A DNA stretch of 64,000 nt, taken from positions 260,639 to 324,638 of the forward strand of contig NZ_KV825615.1 in assembly GCF_001831515.1 (NCBI RefSeq), given 5' to 3'. Shown here piece after piece: positions 7,950-17,083 of the stretch (position 1 is its first letter; each line of letters opens with the position of its first letter). The stretch is from Corynebacterium sp. HMSC074A01 (lineage in GTDB: Bacteria > Actinomycetota > Actinomycetes > Mycobacteriales > Mycobacteriaceae). A program made the translations under genes and the position numbers. The notes below the pieces were generated by a model. That model was given only the letters and a program-made list of their open reading frames with translations. It was not told the origin of the DNA and made no database searches.

Positions 7950-8686
7950 CGCCCGCGATCAGCGTCGAAGGCGTGACCGTCCGCTACGGCGATGTGGAGG
8001 CCCTGCACTTAGCCAGCGTGTCCATCGCCCCGGGCCGCGCCTGCGGGCTCGTCGGAATGAACGGCTCTGGCAAATCCACCCTGTTCAAGGCGATCATGGG
8101 GCTGGTCAAACCCGATACGGGCACAGTGCAGATCAACGGCACGCACCCCGCCGCCGCACGCAAGGCCCAGGTAGTCGCTTACGTCCCGCAAAGCGAAGAG
8201 GTGGATTGGCAGTTCCCAATCACCGTGCGCGAAGTCGTCATGACCGGCCGCTACGGCCACATGGGCTTTACACGCCGCCCGCACCGTCGCGATGAGGACG
8301 CCGTCAATGAGGCCCTGGAGCGCACGCACCTGACCGACTTCGCCGATCGCCAGATCGGCCAGCTTTCGGGTGGGCAGAAGAAGCGCGCCTTCGTCGCCCG
8401 CGGCATTGCGCAGGGCGCGAGCATCATGCTTCTCGACGAGCCGTTCGCGGGCGTCGACAAGCAATCCGAAGCGACGATCACCGCACTGCTGCGCGAACTC
8501 GTCGACGAAGGCACCACGCTGTTTGTCTCCACGCACGACTTCGCTGCCCTGCCCGCGCTCGCCGAGGAATCCGTCCTGTTAAATAAGCGCGTGCTCATGC
8601 ACGCCCCCACCGAGGACGTGCTGCGGCCGGAAAACCTCGCCCGCGGCTTCGGCATGACCCCAACGCACACGGAGGAACACGCATGA
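7946..8686 (+). CDS. mntB: Metal ABC transporter ATP-binding protein
   Basis: ABC-type ATPase (246 aa) that powers the permease at 8683. Walker A GMNGSGKS is near residue 38, signature LSGGQKKR near 138, Walker B MLLDEPFAG near 158 and the H-loop STHD near 195. ATPases of metal-uptake systems share this length. Start and stop overlap the neighbouring genes by 4 nt each, so translation is coupled. Confidence 0.9.
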   Translation: MTPAISVEGVTVRYGDVEALHLASVSIAPGRACGLVGMNGSGKSTLFKAIMGLVKPDTGTVQINGTHPAAARKAQVVAYVPQSEEVDWQFPITVREVVMTGRYGHMGFTRRPHRRDEDAVNEALERTHLTDFADRQIGQLSGGQKKRAFVARGIAQGASIMLLDEPFAGVDKQSEATITALLRELVDEGTTLFVSTHDFAALPALAEESVLLNKRVLMHAPTEDVLRPENLARGFGMTPTHTEEHA

Positions 8687-9552
8687 TGTCACTCTTATTG
8701 GATCCGCTGAACTACAGCTTCATGGGCCGGGCGCTGGCCACCGCGCTGACCGCCTCCATCGTCTGCGCGATGCTGTCCTGCTGGCTCGTGCTGGTCGGCT
8801 GGTCGCTGATGGGCGACGCGGTCTCCCACGCGGTCCTGCCCGGCGTGGTGCTCTCCTACATCGTGGGCGCACCTTTCGCCGTCGGCGCCGTGCTCTTCGG
8901 CTTCCTCGCGGTCGCCCTGATCGGCCTGGTGCGCAACACCTCGCGGGTCAAGGAGGACGCCGCGATCGGCATCGTGTTTACCTCGCTCTTCTCCTTCGGG
9001 CTGGTGCTCATCTCGGTCACGCCCTCGCACACGGACCTAAACCACATCATCTTTGGCAACCTTTTGGGCGTGTCCCGCGCGGAGATGCTGCAGGTAATCG
9101 GGCTTGCGGTGCTCGTGTTCGGCGCGCTGCTGCTCAAGCGGCGGGATCTGACGCTCTATGCCTTCGACCCCATCCACGCGCACGCGATCGGGCTGAGCCC
9201 GCGCGCACTCGGTGCCGGGCTGCTCGCCCTGCTCGCGCTCACCACGGTGGTTGCGCTGCAGGTCGTGGGCGTGATCCTTGTTGTTGCCATGCTGATCATC
9301 CCCGGCGCGACGGCGTACCTGCTCACCGATTCCTTTGGCAAGATGCTGCTCATCGCGCCTGCCATGGCCGCCGGCTGCGCGGTCTTGGGCCTGTACTGCA
9401 GCTACTACCTGGACACCGCTACCGGAGCGATGATGGTGCTCGCGCAGGCCTGCGTGTTTACGCTGGTGTATCTTTTTGGGCCCCGGGGGCTGGTGCGTGC
9501 CCGGGCGCGCTCACGTACACCGCGTCAGTCGCAGCACGCCCCAGCGGAATAG
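8683..9552 (+). CDS. mntC: Metal ABC transporter permease
   Basis: ABC-3 family integral membrane permease (289 aa) with about eight to nine hydrophobic segments, for example LVLVGWSLMGDAVSHAVLPGVVLSYIVGAPF near the N-terminus, which carries the conserved DA.SHA.LPG segment of Mn/Zn/Fe uptake permeases. It forms the channel for the lipoprotein and ATPase upstream. The last 95 bp overlap the 3' end of the regulator gene on the opposite strand, an unusually long convergent overlap. The hydrophilic arginine-rich C-terminus lies in that overlap. Confidence 0.9.
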   Translation: MMSLLLDPLNYSFMGRALATALTASIVCAMLSCWLVLVGWSLMGDAVSHAVLPGVVLSYIVGAPFAVGAVLFGFLAVALIGLVRNTSRVKEDAAIGIVFTSLFSFGLVLISVTPSHTDLNHIIFGNLLGVSRAEMLQVIGLAVLVFGALLLKRRDLTLYAFDPIHAHAIGLSPRALGAGLLALLALTTVVALQVVGVILVVAMLIIPGATAYLLTDSFGKMLLIAPAMAAGCAVLGLYCSYYLDTATGAMMVLAQACVFTLVYLFGPRGLVRARARSRTPRQSQHAPAE

Positions 9553-10174
9553 TCACGCCATCGGCCGCGTTTTGCACCTCCACCGCCCCGGAAAAGGGCG
9601 CGCCCTCGGCCACGTGGAGGTGCGAGCCGACGTTCAGGCCGTGGGCGTGGAGGTAACGCAGCAGCTCCGGGTCTTCGTCGGAGATCCGCTCGATGACCAC
9701 GTCGCTGCCCGGTTCCACCGTGCTCAGGGTGACGGCGTCGGGGGCCTGTATCGAGCCATCGGCGGCGGGGATCGGGTCGCCGTGGGGGTCGCGGGTCGGG
9801 TAGTGCAGCAGGGCCGCCACCCGTTCCACTAAAAGGTCGGAGACGGCGTGCTCGAGCTGTTCGGCTTCGTCGTGGACTTCGTCCCACGAGTAGTCGAGCA
9901 CCTGCACCAGGAAAGTCTCGATCAGGCGGTGGCGACGCACCATCTGCAGCGCGTGCGCCCTCCCCTGCTCCGTCAGCTGCACGGAGCCGTAGCGCTTATG
10001 CGAGACGAGTTTTTGGTCAGCCAGCTTGCGCACGGTGTCAGACACCGTCGACTGCTTCACGCCCAGCGCCTTCGCGATCATTGAGGTGGTGGCCGGCTCG
10101 TCCGACCACTCTTCAAGCTCCCAGATCGCCTTGAGGTAATCCTGGGTGCTTGCAGACAGATCCGAGACTGACAT
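9458..10174 (-). CDS. mntR: DtxR-family metal-dependent repressor (MntR type)
   Basis: DtxR/MntR family repressor (238 aa). The winged helix is at residues 1-70 (TTSMIAKALGVKQSTVSDTVRKLADQKLV). The metal-binding dimerisation domain follows (RRHRLIETFLVQVLDYSWDEVHDEAEQLEH, with the expected His/Glu/Asp ligands). A C-terminal FeoA/SH3-like domain is near residues 150-225. C. diphtheriae MntR has the same size and sits with a Mn transporter. Convergence with mntABC and the palindrome over their -10 suggest Mn-dependent repression of that operon. A TAGACT hexamer 8 nt before the ATG suggests a leaderless mRNA. DtxR itself, the iron regulator, is probably elsewhere. Confidence 0.85.
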   Translation of the reverse strand: MSVSDLSASTQDYLKAIWELEEWSDEPATTSMIAKALGVKQSTVSDTVRKLADQKLVSHKRYGSVQLTEQGRAHALQMVRRHRLIETFLVQVLDYSWDEVHDEAEQLEHAVSDLLVERVAALLHYPTRDPHGDPIPAADGSIQAPDAVTLSTVEPGSDVVIERISDEDPELLRYLHAHGLNVGSHLHVAEGAPFSGAVEVQNAADGVTIPLGRAATDAVYVSAPGHAPAPGAQKDTPA

Positions 10175-10182
10175 AGTTGGTC

Positions 10183-10188
10183 AGTCTA
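10183..10188 (-). promoter_or_regulatory. -10 hexamer of leaderless mntR
   Basis: TAGACT on the minus strand ends 8 nt before the ATG at 10174, and no ribosome binding site is present. Confidence 0.55.
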
Positions 10189-10195
10189 CCTGGCC

Positions 10196-11395
10196 TTAAG
10201 CCCCGCGCGATTTCCGACGCCTCCCCGCCCACTTCGGCAGCGTGATATCGCGCCCGAAGATGCTGACCACGTTCGAGCGGTAGCCAGCGCGCGCCTCCTC
10301 GTAGTACCCGAGCAGCTGCTCACACAACGCATCCCAGGTCTTATCAGCCACGGACTCGCGGGCGTTGTGCTTGAGTTCGTCCAGACGGGCGGGGTCGAGC
10401 AGGTAGCGGGCGGCGTCGGGAAGCTCTTCGCTAAAGGTGTCCACCTCCAGCAGCAGGCCGTTTTCCCCGTCTTGGATCAGGTCGATCGGCCCGCCGGCCT
10501 TCGGGCCGATGGTGGGCACGCCGGAGGCCTGCGCCTCCTGGATGGCCTGGCAGAAGGTCTCGAACTCGCCGGTGTGCACGAACAGGTCCAGCGAGGCGTA
10601 CGCGCGGGCCAGCTGCTCGCCGGACAGCGCGCCGGTGAACACGGCAGACGGCATGAGGTGCTCGAGCGCGTCGCGCTCCGGGCCGTCGCCCACGATGACG
10701 AGCTGGATGTCTGGGTCCTGCTCCAGCACCGCGAGGCGGCACACGCTCTTCTCACTGGCCAGCCGGCCGACGAATCCGACGATCTTCTTTTGCCCCGTGG
10801 GATCCCACTGATACCGCAGCATGTCCGAACGTTTCGTGGGGTGGAACAGCTCCGCATCCACGCCGCGGCCCCAGCGCTTCACGTTCTTGATGCCGTGAGC
10901 CTCCATCTCCCGGATCGCCTCCGAGGACGGCGCGAGGTTGAGCTGGCAGCGGTTGTGAATGTTGCGCGTCCAGTCCCAAGCCAGCGCCGCCACTGCGGAC
11001 AGCTGGTACTTGGTGGCAAAGCCCGCCACGTCAGTCTGGTACAGCCCGACCGCGGGCACCCCCAGCTGCATCGCGGAGAACGCGCCCGCACCGCCGAGCA
11101 CGAACGGGCTGGCCAGGTGGATAATGTCCGGGTCAAAGTCCGCGAGCGCCGCGGTGACATTCGTGGTGGGCACGCCGATCGGCAGCGAGTCCACCAGCGG
11201 CACGCGCATGGTGGGCACGCGCACGATGGGAAACCCCAGGTAGTCAGCGACTTCCTCCTGGAAGTCGCGCGCGCCCGGGGCGACGACGAGCGCCTCGTGG
11301 CCGTTGGCCTTGAGGTACTCGAGCACCCGGAGCACCGAGTTGGTCACTCCGTTGATGTTCGGGAGGAATGATTCCGCGACTATTCCGACTCGCAT
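10196..11395 (-). CDS. mgtA: GDP-mannose-dependent alpha-mannosyltransferase MgtA-like (GT4)
   Basis: GT-B fold glycosyltransferase, family 4 (399 aa). The N-terminal MRVGIVAESFLPNINGVTNSV and the C-terminal EAQASGVPTIGPKAGGPIDLIQDGENGLL donor site are typical. The mycobacterial gene in the same place between menG and menD (Rv0557, once called pimB) is MgtA. In C. glutamicum that enzyme mannosylates a glucuronosyl-diacylglycerol to start a lipomannan-like glycolipid. The position between mntR and menD here supports the same assignment. A GAAGG site lies 9 nt before the ATG. Confidence 0.85.
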   Translation of the reverse strand: MRVGIVAESFLPNINGVTNSVLRVLEYLKANGHEALVVAPGARDFQEEVADYLGFPIVRVPTMRVPLVDSLPIGVPTTNVTAALADFDPDIIHLASPFVLGGAGAFSAMQLGVPAVGLYQTDVAGFATKYQLSAVAALAWDWTRNIHNRCQLNLAPSSEAIREMEAHGIKNVKRWGRGVDAELFHPTKRSDMLRYQWDPTGQKKIVGFVGRLASEKSVCRLAVLEQDPDIQLVIVGDGPERDALEHLMPSAVFTGALSGEQLARAYASLDLFVHTGEFETFCQAIQEAQASGVPTIGPKAGGPIDLIQDGENGLLLEVDTFSEELPDAARYLLDPARLDELKHNARESVADKTWDALCEQLLGYYEEARAGYRSNVVSIFGRDITLPKWAGRRRKSRGA

Positions 11396-11458
11396 ACTGT
11401 GTTACCTTCCCATGTCCGCGCGAACACCACTCAACCGTTGCGCAAACTTTGTTATAAC

Positions 11459-11878
11459 TCAACGTGAACGCTGTGGTACCCAGCGGCGCACCGCCAGCCA
11501 CACGGCCGCGAACACCAATGTTGCCACCACCGCCACCGAGACGGCAGGGATCAGCGCGAGCGCCCAGCCGCGTCCCTCCACTTTGACCAGGTTGGGATCA
11601 CTCTTGGCGTAGGTCACCCAGACCTGCTGGCCCTCCCCCAGCCCCGAGGGGTACAGCAGCCCGCTCGGCGGTGAGAAGTGCCGACCTTCGGCGTCCTGGT
11701 ATTCGATCGAGGTGCGCCACGCACTCACCCCGGTCACCGTGGCGATGCCGCGGCCAGGATCGGCCATGATGCGCGCGTCGTTCATCGCGGCCCCGCCCAC
11801 CATCGCCACCGCGCCCAGCATGGCGGCCAGGTAGAGCCCCAGCACCAGCTGTTTGGCGCGCCGCTGCCACTGGATCAC
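11459..11878 (-). CDS. DUF3592-type membrane protein
   Basis: A 139-aa protein with two membrane helices (about residues 10-30 and 105-130) and an extracytoplasmic beta-rich segment between them, including WRTSIEYQDAEGRHFSPP and GEGQQVWVTYAKSDPN, typical of DUF3592 proteins. Its start codon overlaps the menD stop by 4 nt, so it is translated with menD. A small membrane protein occupies this slot beside menD in mycobacteria too (Rv0556). No function is known. Confidence 0.75.
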   Translation of the reverse strand: MIQWQRRAKQLVLGLYLAAMLGAVAMVGGAAMNDARIMADPGRGIATVTGVSAWRTSIEYQDAEGRHFSPPSGLLYPSGLGEGQQVWVTYAKSDPNLVKVEGRGWALALIPAVSVAVVATLVFAAVWLAVRRWVPQRSR

Positions 11879-13491
11879 TTGGTCAGCCTCTGCGCCAGCG
11901 CCCGCCGCGTCGCGCGCGTGGTGTCCACCTCGACGATGGTGATCGGGTTGGGCTCCGCCTCGAGTGCAATCAAGGTCTCCAAAAGCTCCGGCAGGGTGTC
12001 CGCGTGCGCGTAGGCCGCCCCGTAAGCCTCGGCCAGCTTTTCGACGCCCACGTCATGACTTGTCCCAAACACCCGCTCAAAGTCGCGCTCCACCGACTCC
12101 GCGCCGGCCTCCAACGTGTGGAAGATACCACCGCCGTTGTCGTTGGCCACCACGATGGTGAGGTTGCCCGGGCGCGGCTCGTCGGGGCCAATGAGCAGGC
12201 CGTTGATGTCATGCAGGAAGGTGAGGTCGCCCACCAGGGCGACGGTGCGCGGGGCGCGGATCTCGTCCGGGTGCAGCGCCTGGGTGGCCAGGGCGATGCC
12301 GACAGCTTGGGAGAGCGTGCCGTCGATACCCGCGGCTCCGCGCGCGGCATAGGTGGACACGCCGTCGAAAGGCATGCCCACCAGACTCACGTCGCGCACC
12401 GGGTTGGACGCCCCCACCACGAGCGTGTCGCCCACGCCTAAGGTGTCGCACACCGCGGCGGCGACGTGCATGCCGGTCAGCCCGAAGTTGTCCTCCTGCA
12501 GCGCATCGCGCACGGTCTGCGCGCCGACCTCGCCTGCGGCCTCGCAGATCTTGATCCAGCTATCCGTGGGCTGGTCCGTGGCGTTGACGCGCGATCCGCG
12601 GCGATCCGGCTGGCCGGTGAACGTCTCGGTGCGCGAGATCCCGATGACCTCGATGTCCGGATCGGCCATCAGCGCCATGACGTCGCGGTGCAGGGTCGGG
12701 TGCCCCACCACGATGAGCTGCTCCGGCTTGGTCTCCGCGGCGAAGTCGCCGCCGTCGTGCGAGATCGCCACCTCGCTCTTGGCAAAGAAGCGTGCGGCGA
12801 GCGGGTGCACCTGGTGGAAGGGGGCGGGCGCGGTCGGCTCCGCGATGGTGGGCACGTGCTCCAGACTGGGTACGTCCCAGGCCTCATCACCAGCGATGAC
12901 CAGGGTGTTGCGGGTCAAGTCCACGTCCACGGCGCCGTGGTCGACCCAGGTGGGCGCAGTCTCGAGCCTGCCCGGGCCGACCCGGCGCGGCTCGCCCACC
13001 GGCGCGGGCAGGGTTTCGGGCACGAGCGGGGTATCCAGCGCAACGTTGATGTGCACCTGGTCGGCGGCAAAGGAGACGGCCTCGGCTTCCTCGCGCGTTG
13101 CCACCTGCTGGGTAGCGGCGTAGCGGCCGAAGATGCCGTCCTGCCAAATCGTTTGCGATGCCCCGGTGCCCACCAGGCGGGCGGGACGATCCGCGCTGAT
13201 GATGGCGAGCGGTATGTGCGACATGTGCGCCTCCACCACAGCGGGCAGCGCGTTGGCGACGGCGGTGCCGGAGGTCATGACCACGCCGACGTGGCGGCGC
13301 TGCACACGCGCGAGGCCTAAGGCGGTGAAGGCGGCCGAGCGCTCGTCGATACGCATGTGCACGCGGATGTCCCGGCGCGCCAAGAGCGCGTACGCGAGCG
13401 GCGAGTTGCGCGAACCTGGACTCATGACCACGTCGGTGACGTTGTCTGCCAAGCGTTGGGCGATGATGCGGGCCAGCTCAAGCGATTCCAT
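11875..13491 (-). CDS. menD: 2-succinyl-5-enolpyruvyl-6-hydroxy-3-cyclohexene-1-carboxylate synthase
   Basis: Thiamine diphosphate enzyme (538 aa) that joins isochorismate and 2-oxoglutarate, the first committed step of menaquinone synthesis. The catalytic N-terminal part has SPGSRNSPLAYALLARR and DERSAAFTALGLAR with the cofactor-contacting Glu. The C-terminal cofactor-binding domain has GDLTFLHDINGLL and VANDNGGGIF. Length is normal. TAGAAT lies 8 nt before the ATG with no ribosome binding site, suggesting a leaderless transcript that continues into the DUF3592 gene. Confidence 0.95.
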   Translation of the reverse strand: MESLELARIIAQRLADNVTDVVMSPGSRNSPLAYALLARRDIRVHMRIDERSAAFTALGLARVQRRHVGVVMTSGTAVANALPAVVEAHMSHIPLAIISADRPARLVGTGASQTIWQDGIFGRYAATQQVATREEAEAVSFAADQVHINVALDTPLVPETLPAPVGEPRRVGPGRLETAPTWVDHGAVDVDLTRNTLVIAGDEAWDVPSLEHVPTIAEPTAPAPFHQVHPLAARFFAKSEVAISHDGGDFAAETKPEQLIVVGHPTLHRDVMALMADPDIEVIGISRTETFTGQPDRRGSRVNATDQPTDSWIKICEAAGEVGAQTVRDALQEDNFGLTGMHVAAAVCDTLGVGDTLVVGASNPVRDVSLVGMPFDGVSTYAARGAAGIDGTLSQAVGIALATQALHPDEIRAPRTVALVGDLTFLHDINGLLIGPDEPRPGNLTIVVANDNGGGIFHTLEAGAESVERDFERVFGTSHDVGVEKLAEAYGAAYAHADTLPELLETLIALEAEPNPITIVEVDTTRATRRALAQRLTK

Positions 13492-13499
13492 GGTGGCCC

Positions 13500-13505
13500 A
13501 TTCTA
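13500..13505 (-). promoter_or_regulatory. -10 hexamer of leaderless menD
   Basis: TAGAAT on the minus strand ends 8 nt before the menD ATG at 13491. Confidence 0.6.
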
Positions 13506-13513
13506 GCTGCCGC

Positions 13514-14095
13514 CTACTGGCCCTGAAGCAGCCCTTCGGCGCCCTGGCGCAGCTCGTCGAAGATGTCCTGGGCGCTATCGCGCACGTCGTCGGGGACCTC
13601 TACCGGCGGTGCCTCCGGCAGCTCGGTGGGAACTGGCTCCTCGTTGTCTGTGTCGCGAGTGTCCCTGCTGTCGCGGTCGCCGAAGAGCGAGGGCCGCTTC
13701 GTGGTGGTCGCGGTCGTGGTGATGGTTTCCGTCTGCGTATTCGTCACGGTCACCGGCGGCTTGGAGGCTTCGGCGGAAGCTCCCCGCCACAAGAAGAATA
13801 AGACGATGCCGGCGGCCAGCGCGATGGCGAGCAGGACGCCGAGCACCGTGGCCAGCGTGTTGGAGCGCTCCTCCGGCGCGGGCGGCGGGCCGGGCGGGTT
13901 CGGCTGCGTGTACTGGGGCTGCTCGTACTGCCCGTAGTCGTAGTACTGCTGATCCTGGTACTGGTCCCGGTAGGGCTGCTGCGGGTACTCCGGCTGCTGC
14001 CGTGCTTGCTCGGCGGGCTCCGGAAAGTACTGCTTCGGGCGGGGCCTGCGCGGTTCTTCCTCCGGAACGCCAAACTGGCGCGTCTGGTTATCCAT
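13514..14095 (-). CDS. Membrane protein with proline/glutamine/tyrosine-rich cytoplasmic N-terminus
   Basis: A 193-aa protein of unknown function. The first 85 residues are hydrophilic and rich in Pro, Gln and Tyr. One membrane helix follows (about residues 88-110), then a Thr-rich stretch and an acidic Pro-rich extracytoplasmic end. This is the common layout of corynebacterial single-pass proteins with a low-complexity cytoplasmic tail. TAGGCT lies 6 nt before the ATG, so it is likely leaderless with its own promoter. It sits upstream of menD in the same direction. No catalytic motif is visible. Confidence 0.75.
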   Translation of the reverse strand: MDNQTRQFGVPEEEPRRPRPKQYFPEPAEQARQQPEYPQQPYRDQYQDQQYYDYGQYEQPQYTQPNPPGPPPAPEERSNTLATVLGVLLAIALAAGIVLFFLWRGASAEASKPPVTVTNTQTETITTTATTTKRPSLFGDRDSRDTRDTDNEEPVPTELPEAPPVEVPDDVRDSAQDIFDELRQGAEGLLQGQ

Positions 14096-14101
14096 GCAGA
14101 T

Positions 14102-14107
14102 AGCCTA
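14102..14107 (-). promoter_or_regulatory. -10 hexamer of the 13514-14095 gene
   Basis: TAGGCT on the minus strand ends 6 nt before the ATG at 14095. Confidence 0.5.
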
Positions 14108-14134
14108 ACGCGCCAGTTGTAACGGGGTTGTAAT

Positions 14135-15715
14135 CTACAGCACCAGCCCGAAGACGGGGACTGCGAGGAAGTAGGTGGCCAGGGAGATCAGGACCAGTGC
14201 GATGGCGTTGAGCCACACGCCGCCCTTGATCATCTCGCCCATGGTGACGTAGCCCGAGGAGTACGCGATCGCGTTCGGCGGGGTCGCCACCGGCAGCATG
14301 AAGGCACAGGTTGCGGACAGCGCCACCGGGATGGCCAGCAGCAGGATGTTCATGTCGGTGGCCTCGGTCAGCCCGATGCCCACGGCGACGCCGCCCATGA
14401 TCGGCAGGAAGGTCGCCGCGGTTGCGGTGTTGGAGGTCAGCTCGGTGAGGATGAGCACCAGCGCGGCGATCGCGAAGATGAGCAGGAATATCGGCAGCAC
14501 AGCCAGCCCCTTCGCCGCCTCACCGATCCACAGCGACAGGCCGGTGGCGGTGAACATTGCGGACAGGGACAGGCCACCGCCGAAGAGCAGGAGCACGTCC
14601 CACGGCATCTCATTCGCGGTCTCCCAGTCCAGCAGGCGCTTGCCGTTCTTCATGCCCGGCACGATGAACATGAGCAGGCCGGCGATGATGCCCACGATGG
14701 CGTCGTGGTAGGGGAAGTCCCACCCGTAGTGTTCGCGCGCCAGTGGCAGGAAGACCCACGTCAGGGCTGCAAGTGCGAAGATGACGCCGGCAGCGATCTG
14801 CGCGAAGGTCCAGGGGCCGAGCTTGCGGATCTCGTCCTGGATCAGCTCACGACCGCCCGGAATCTGGTCAATCTCCGGCTTGAACACGGTGATCAGTACC
14901 AGCCATGCGATGACGGTGAACACGATGGCCACCGGCATACCAACGATCATCCACTGCCCGAAGCCAATGTTGATGTCGTGGGCTTCCTTCATGTAGCCCT
15001 GCAGCAGCGCGTTCGGCGGGGTACCGATCAGGGTGCCCAGCGAGCCGATAGACGCGGAGTAGGCAATGGCGAGCATGAGCGCGGTAGCGAACTTCTTCTG
15101 GTTCTGCATCCCGCCCACGGAATCGGCGGTGAGCATGAGCACCGAGGTGCCGATCGGCAGCATGACCACGGCGGTTGCCGTGTTAGAGACCCACATGGAC
15201 ATGAAGCCGGTGGCCAGCATGAAGCCTAAGATGATGCGCTTTGGGCTGGTGCCGACGATCTTGACCACCACGAGCGCGAGTCGGCGGTGCAGGTTCCAGC
15301 GCTGCAGGCCGAGCGCCATGAGGAAGCCACCCATGAACAGGAAGATCGTGGCGGAGGCGTAGGGGGAGGACACCTTGGAGAACTCCGCCACGCCCATGAC
15401 CGGGAAGATGGCGATGGGCAAAAGCGCCGTCGCTGCCAGCGGGATCGCCTCGGTCATCCACCACACGGCCATGAGCGCGGTGGTGGCTGCAACGACGCGC
15501 ATCGCCTGGGCGGTGTACTCCACCTCCGGGTCGGCCCCAGAGGATTGGGCGACCGTCTCAGGGGCGTTCGCCGGGAAGATAAACCAAATGAGCGCGGCGA
15601 GCGCCACGCCCACAATCAAGCCGATGAGTTGGCGGCGCCATTCGCCTGGTTCTGGGGCTTTGGCCAGATCACCATCCGACAGCGCGGAAGAATCGTGCAC
15701 AACGGGGGTAGACAT
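14135..15715 (-). CDS. DASS-family divalent anion/sodium symporter (SLC13 type)
   Basis: A 526-aa membrane protein with about 11-12 hydrophobic segments. Two family-defining SNT motifs are visible: MWVSNTATAVVMLPIG in the first half and LTSNTATAATFLPIMGG in the second. Each lies in a hairpin that binds substrate carboxylate and Na+. C. glutamicum has a succinate/fumarate/malate transporter of this family (DccT), so a C4-dicarboxylate is the likely substrate; sulfate is possible. Its position between menD and menC is not explained by the pathway. A GGTGGGG ribosome binding site precedes the ATG. Confidence 0.85.
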   Translation of the reverse strand: MSTPVVHDSSALSDGDLAKAPEPGEWRRQLIGLIVGVALAALIWFIFPANAPETVAQSSGADPEVEYTAQAMRVVAATTALMAVWWMTEAIPLAATALLPIAIFPVMGVAEFSKVSSPYASATIFLFMGGFLMALGLQRWNLHRRLALVVVKIVGTSPKRIILGFMLATGFMSMWVSNTATAVVMLPIGTSVLMLTADSVGGMQNQKKFATALMLAIAYSASIGSLGTLIGTPPNALLQGYMKEAHDINIGFGQWMIVGMPVAIVFTVIAWLVLITVFKPEIDQIPGGRELIQDEIRKLGPWTFAQIAAGVIFALAALTWVFLPLAREHYGWDFPYHDAIVGIIAGLLMFIVPGMKNGKRLLDWETANEMPWDVLLLFGGGLSLSAMFTATGLSLWIGEAAKGLAVLPIFLLIFAIAALVLILTELTSNTATAATFLPIMGGVAVGIGLTEATDMNILLLAIPVALSATCAFMLPVATPPNAIAYSSGYVTMGEMIKGGVWLNAIALVLISLATYFLAVPVFGLVL

Positions 15716-15860
15716 GCCCCACCTACTTTCCTACCGTTCCAATACAGCGTTTACAGGGTGTTTGGTGTGATTTTTCACATTCACCTGTACTGAAAATTTT
15801 AACGCACCGGGTGTAAAACCAAACATTTGGGCAGTGGCTCCCCCGCATACCCCACACCTG

Positions 15861-16823
15861 CTACCCCCGTATGTAGGGGAGGCATGCACGCACCCGCTGG
15901 AACCACCACGTTTCGCGTTCGGGTGTCGCACGCAGGCCGTGGAGGCGCTCCGGGTCGGGGGTGGTGCGGCGGACGGTGAGGCGGCCGTCGACAAGCGGGC
16001 GGGGCTCGGCCACGTCTTCCGCGAACAGGTTTTGCGTGGCCAGGCCGGCCGCGCGCGAACCGGTGAGCTTCGCCGCGACCAGGCCGGCGTCCATGCCGAC
16101 CGCCGTATCGAGCGCGCTGGCCACGGTGATGTCCAGACCCAGCTCGCGCGAGATGCGCACCAACGGGCGCACTCCCCCGAGCGGGGCGACCTTGCACACG
16201 GCCACGTCTGCTGCGGCCAGCTCGGCGACGCGGTAGGGGTCGCTGGCTTTGCGGATCGACTCGTCCGCCGCGATCGGGGTGCTCACGCGCCGGCGCACCT
16301 CGGCGAGCTCCTCGACGCTGCTGCAGGGTTGCTCCACGTATTCGAGTTCGGCCACGTTCGCGAGCGCGTCGATCGCCGCGCAGGCCTCGTCGACGCTCCA
16401 GGCCCGGTTGGCATCGACGCGCAGGCGCGCGTCGGGCCGCAGGGCGTGGACGCGGGCAAGGCGGGCGGTGTCGTCGGCAAGCGACTGCCCCTGTTCAGCC
16501 ACCTTGATCTTGAAGGTGGACACCCCCTGCGGGTAGCGGGCGAGCACCGCCTCGACCTGCTCGGCGGGCACGGCGGGGACGGTGCCGTTGACCTCGACTG
16601 TGCCTGTGGCTTCGGGCAGGCCCTCGAATGCAGCCTCGATCCCGGCGCGCAGCCAGGCAGCGGATTCTTTCGGCCCGTACTCGGTAAACGGCGCGAACTC
16701 ACCCCAGCCAGCGGGGCCGTCGATGAGCAGCGCCTCACGGGTGGTGATGCCGCGGAATCGCACGGCCATAGGGAGGGCGACGACGTGCGCGCGCTCCAGG
16801 ATTTCTTCAGCGGTGGGCAACAT
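15861..16823 (-). CDS. menC: o-Succinylbenzoate synthase
   Basis: Enolase-superfamily dehydratase (320 aa) that forms the aromatic ring of o-succinylbenzoate. The catalytic lysine motif is visible as FKIKVAE, the metal ligands as RVDANRAW, EYVEQP and AADES, and the second lysine as VCKVAPLGG. The start is set at ATG 16823; the adjacent TTG codon is an alternative. A longer in-frame extension upstream overlaps the feoC-like gene and has no MenC features. TAACAT 8 nt before the ATG could make it leaderless. It follows feoABC closely and is probably also reached by that transcript. Confidence 0.93.
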   Translation of the reverse strand: MLPTAEEILERAHVVALPMAVRFRGITTREALLIDGPAGWGEFAPFTEYGPKESAAWLRAGIEAAFEGLPEATGTVEVNGTVPAVPAEQVEAVLARYPQGVSTFKIKVAEQGQSLADDTARLARVHALRPDARLRVDANRAWSVDEACAAIDALANVAELEYVEQPCSSVEELAEVRRRVSTPIAADESIRKASDPYRVAELAAADVAVCKVAPLGGVRPLVRISRELGLDITVASALDTAVGMDAGLVAAKLTGSRAAGLATQNLFAEDVAEPRPLVDGRLTVRRTTPDPERLHGLRATPERETWWFQRVRACLPYIRG

Positions 16824-16834
16824 GCCCTCGCATG

Positions 16835-17083
16835 TTAGCGCCGCCCCAGCACCAGGGCCACCGGCCCTTGCGATGCCTGGCACGCGCCCTTGGCCGGGCA
16901 GCTGCCGCAACCGCCCGCGCAGGAATCCTGCAGGTACTCGCGCTGCAAGTATCCGAGAACCTCCAGCTTCTCGACGACCGCGTCCACCGTCTCCCGCCGC
17001 AAGCTCGCCCGCGCGGCGATGTCGGCGCGGCTGACGGCACCGTCCTCGATGGCGGACATGACTGCGCGCATCGGGCTCGCCAT
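16835..17083 (-). CDS. feoC: FeoC-like protein with cysteine cluster
   Basis: An 82-aa protein: a winged-helix-like N-terminus (residues 5-45, SRADIAARASLRRETVDAVVEKLEVLGYL) followed by a cysteine cluster C-x3-C-x2-C-x5-C (SCAGGCGSCPAKGAC, plus one more residue spacing). FeoC proteins of enterobacteria combine the same two parts and bind an Fe-S cluster that may report iron or oxygen to FeoB. The gene starts directly after the feoB stop (no gap), so translation is coupled. Assignment rests on context and layout. Confidence 0.75.
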   Translation of the reverse strand: MASPMRAVMSAIEDGAVSRADIAARASLRRETVDAVVEKLEVLGYLQREYLQDSCAGGCGSCPAKGACQASQGPVALVLGRR

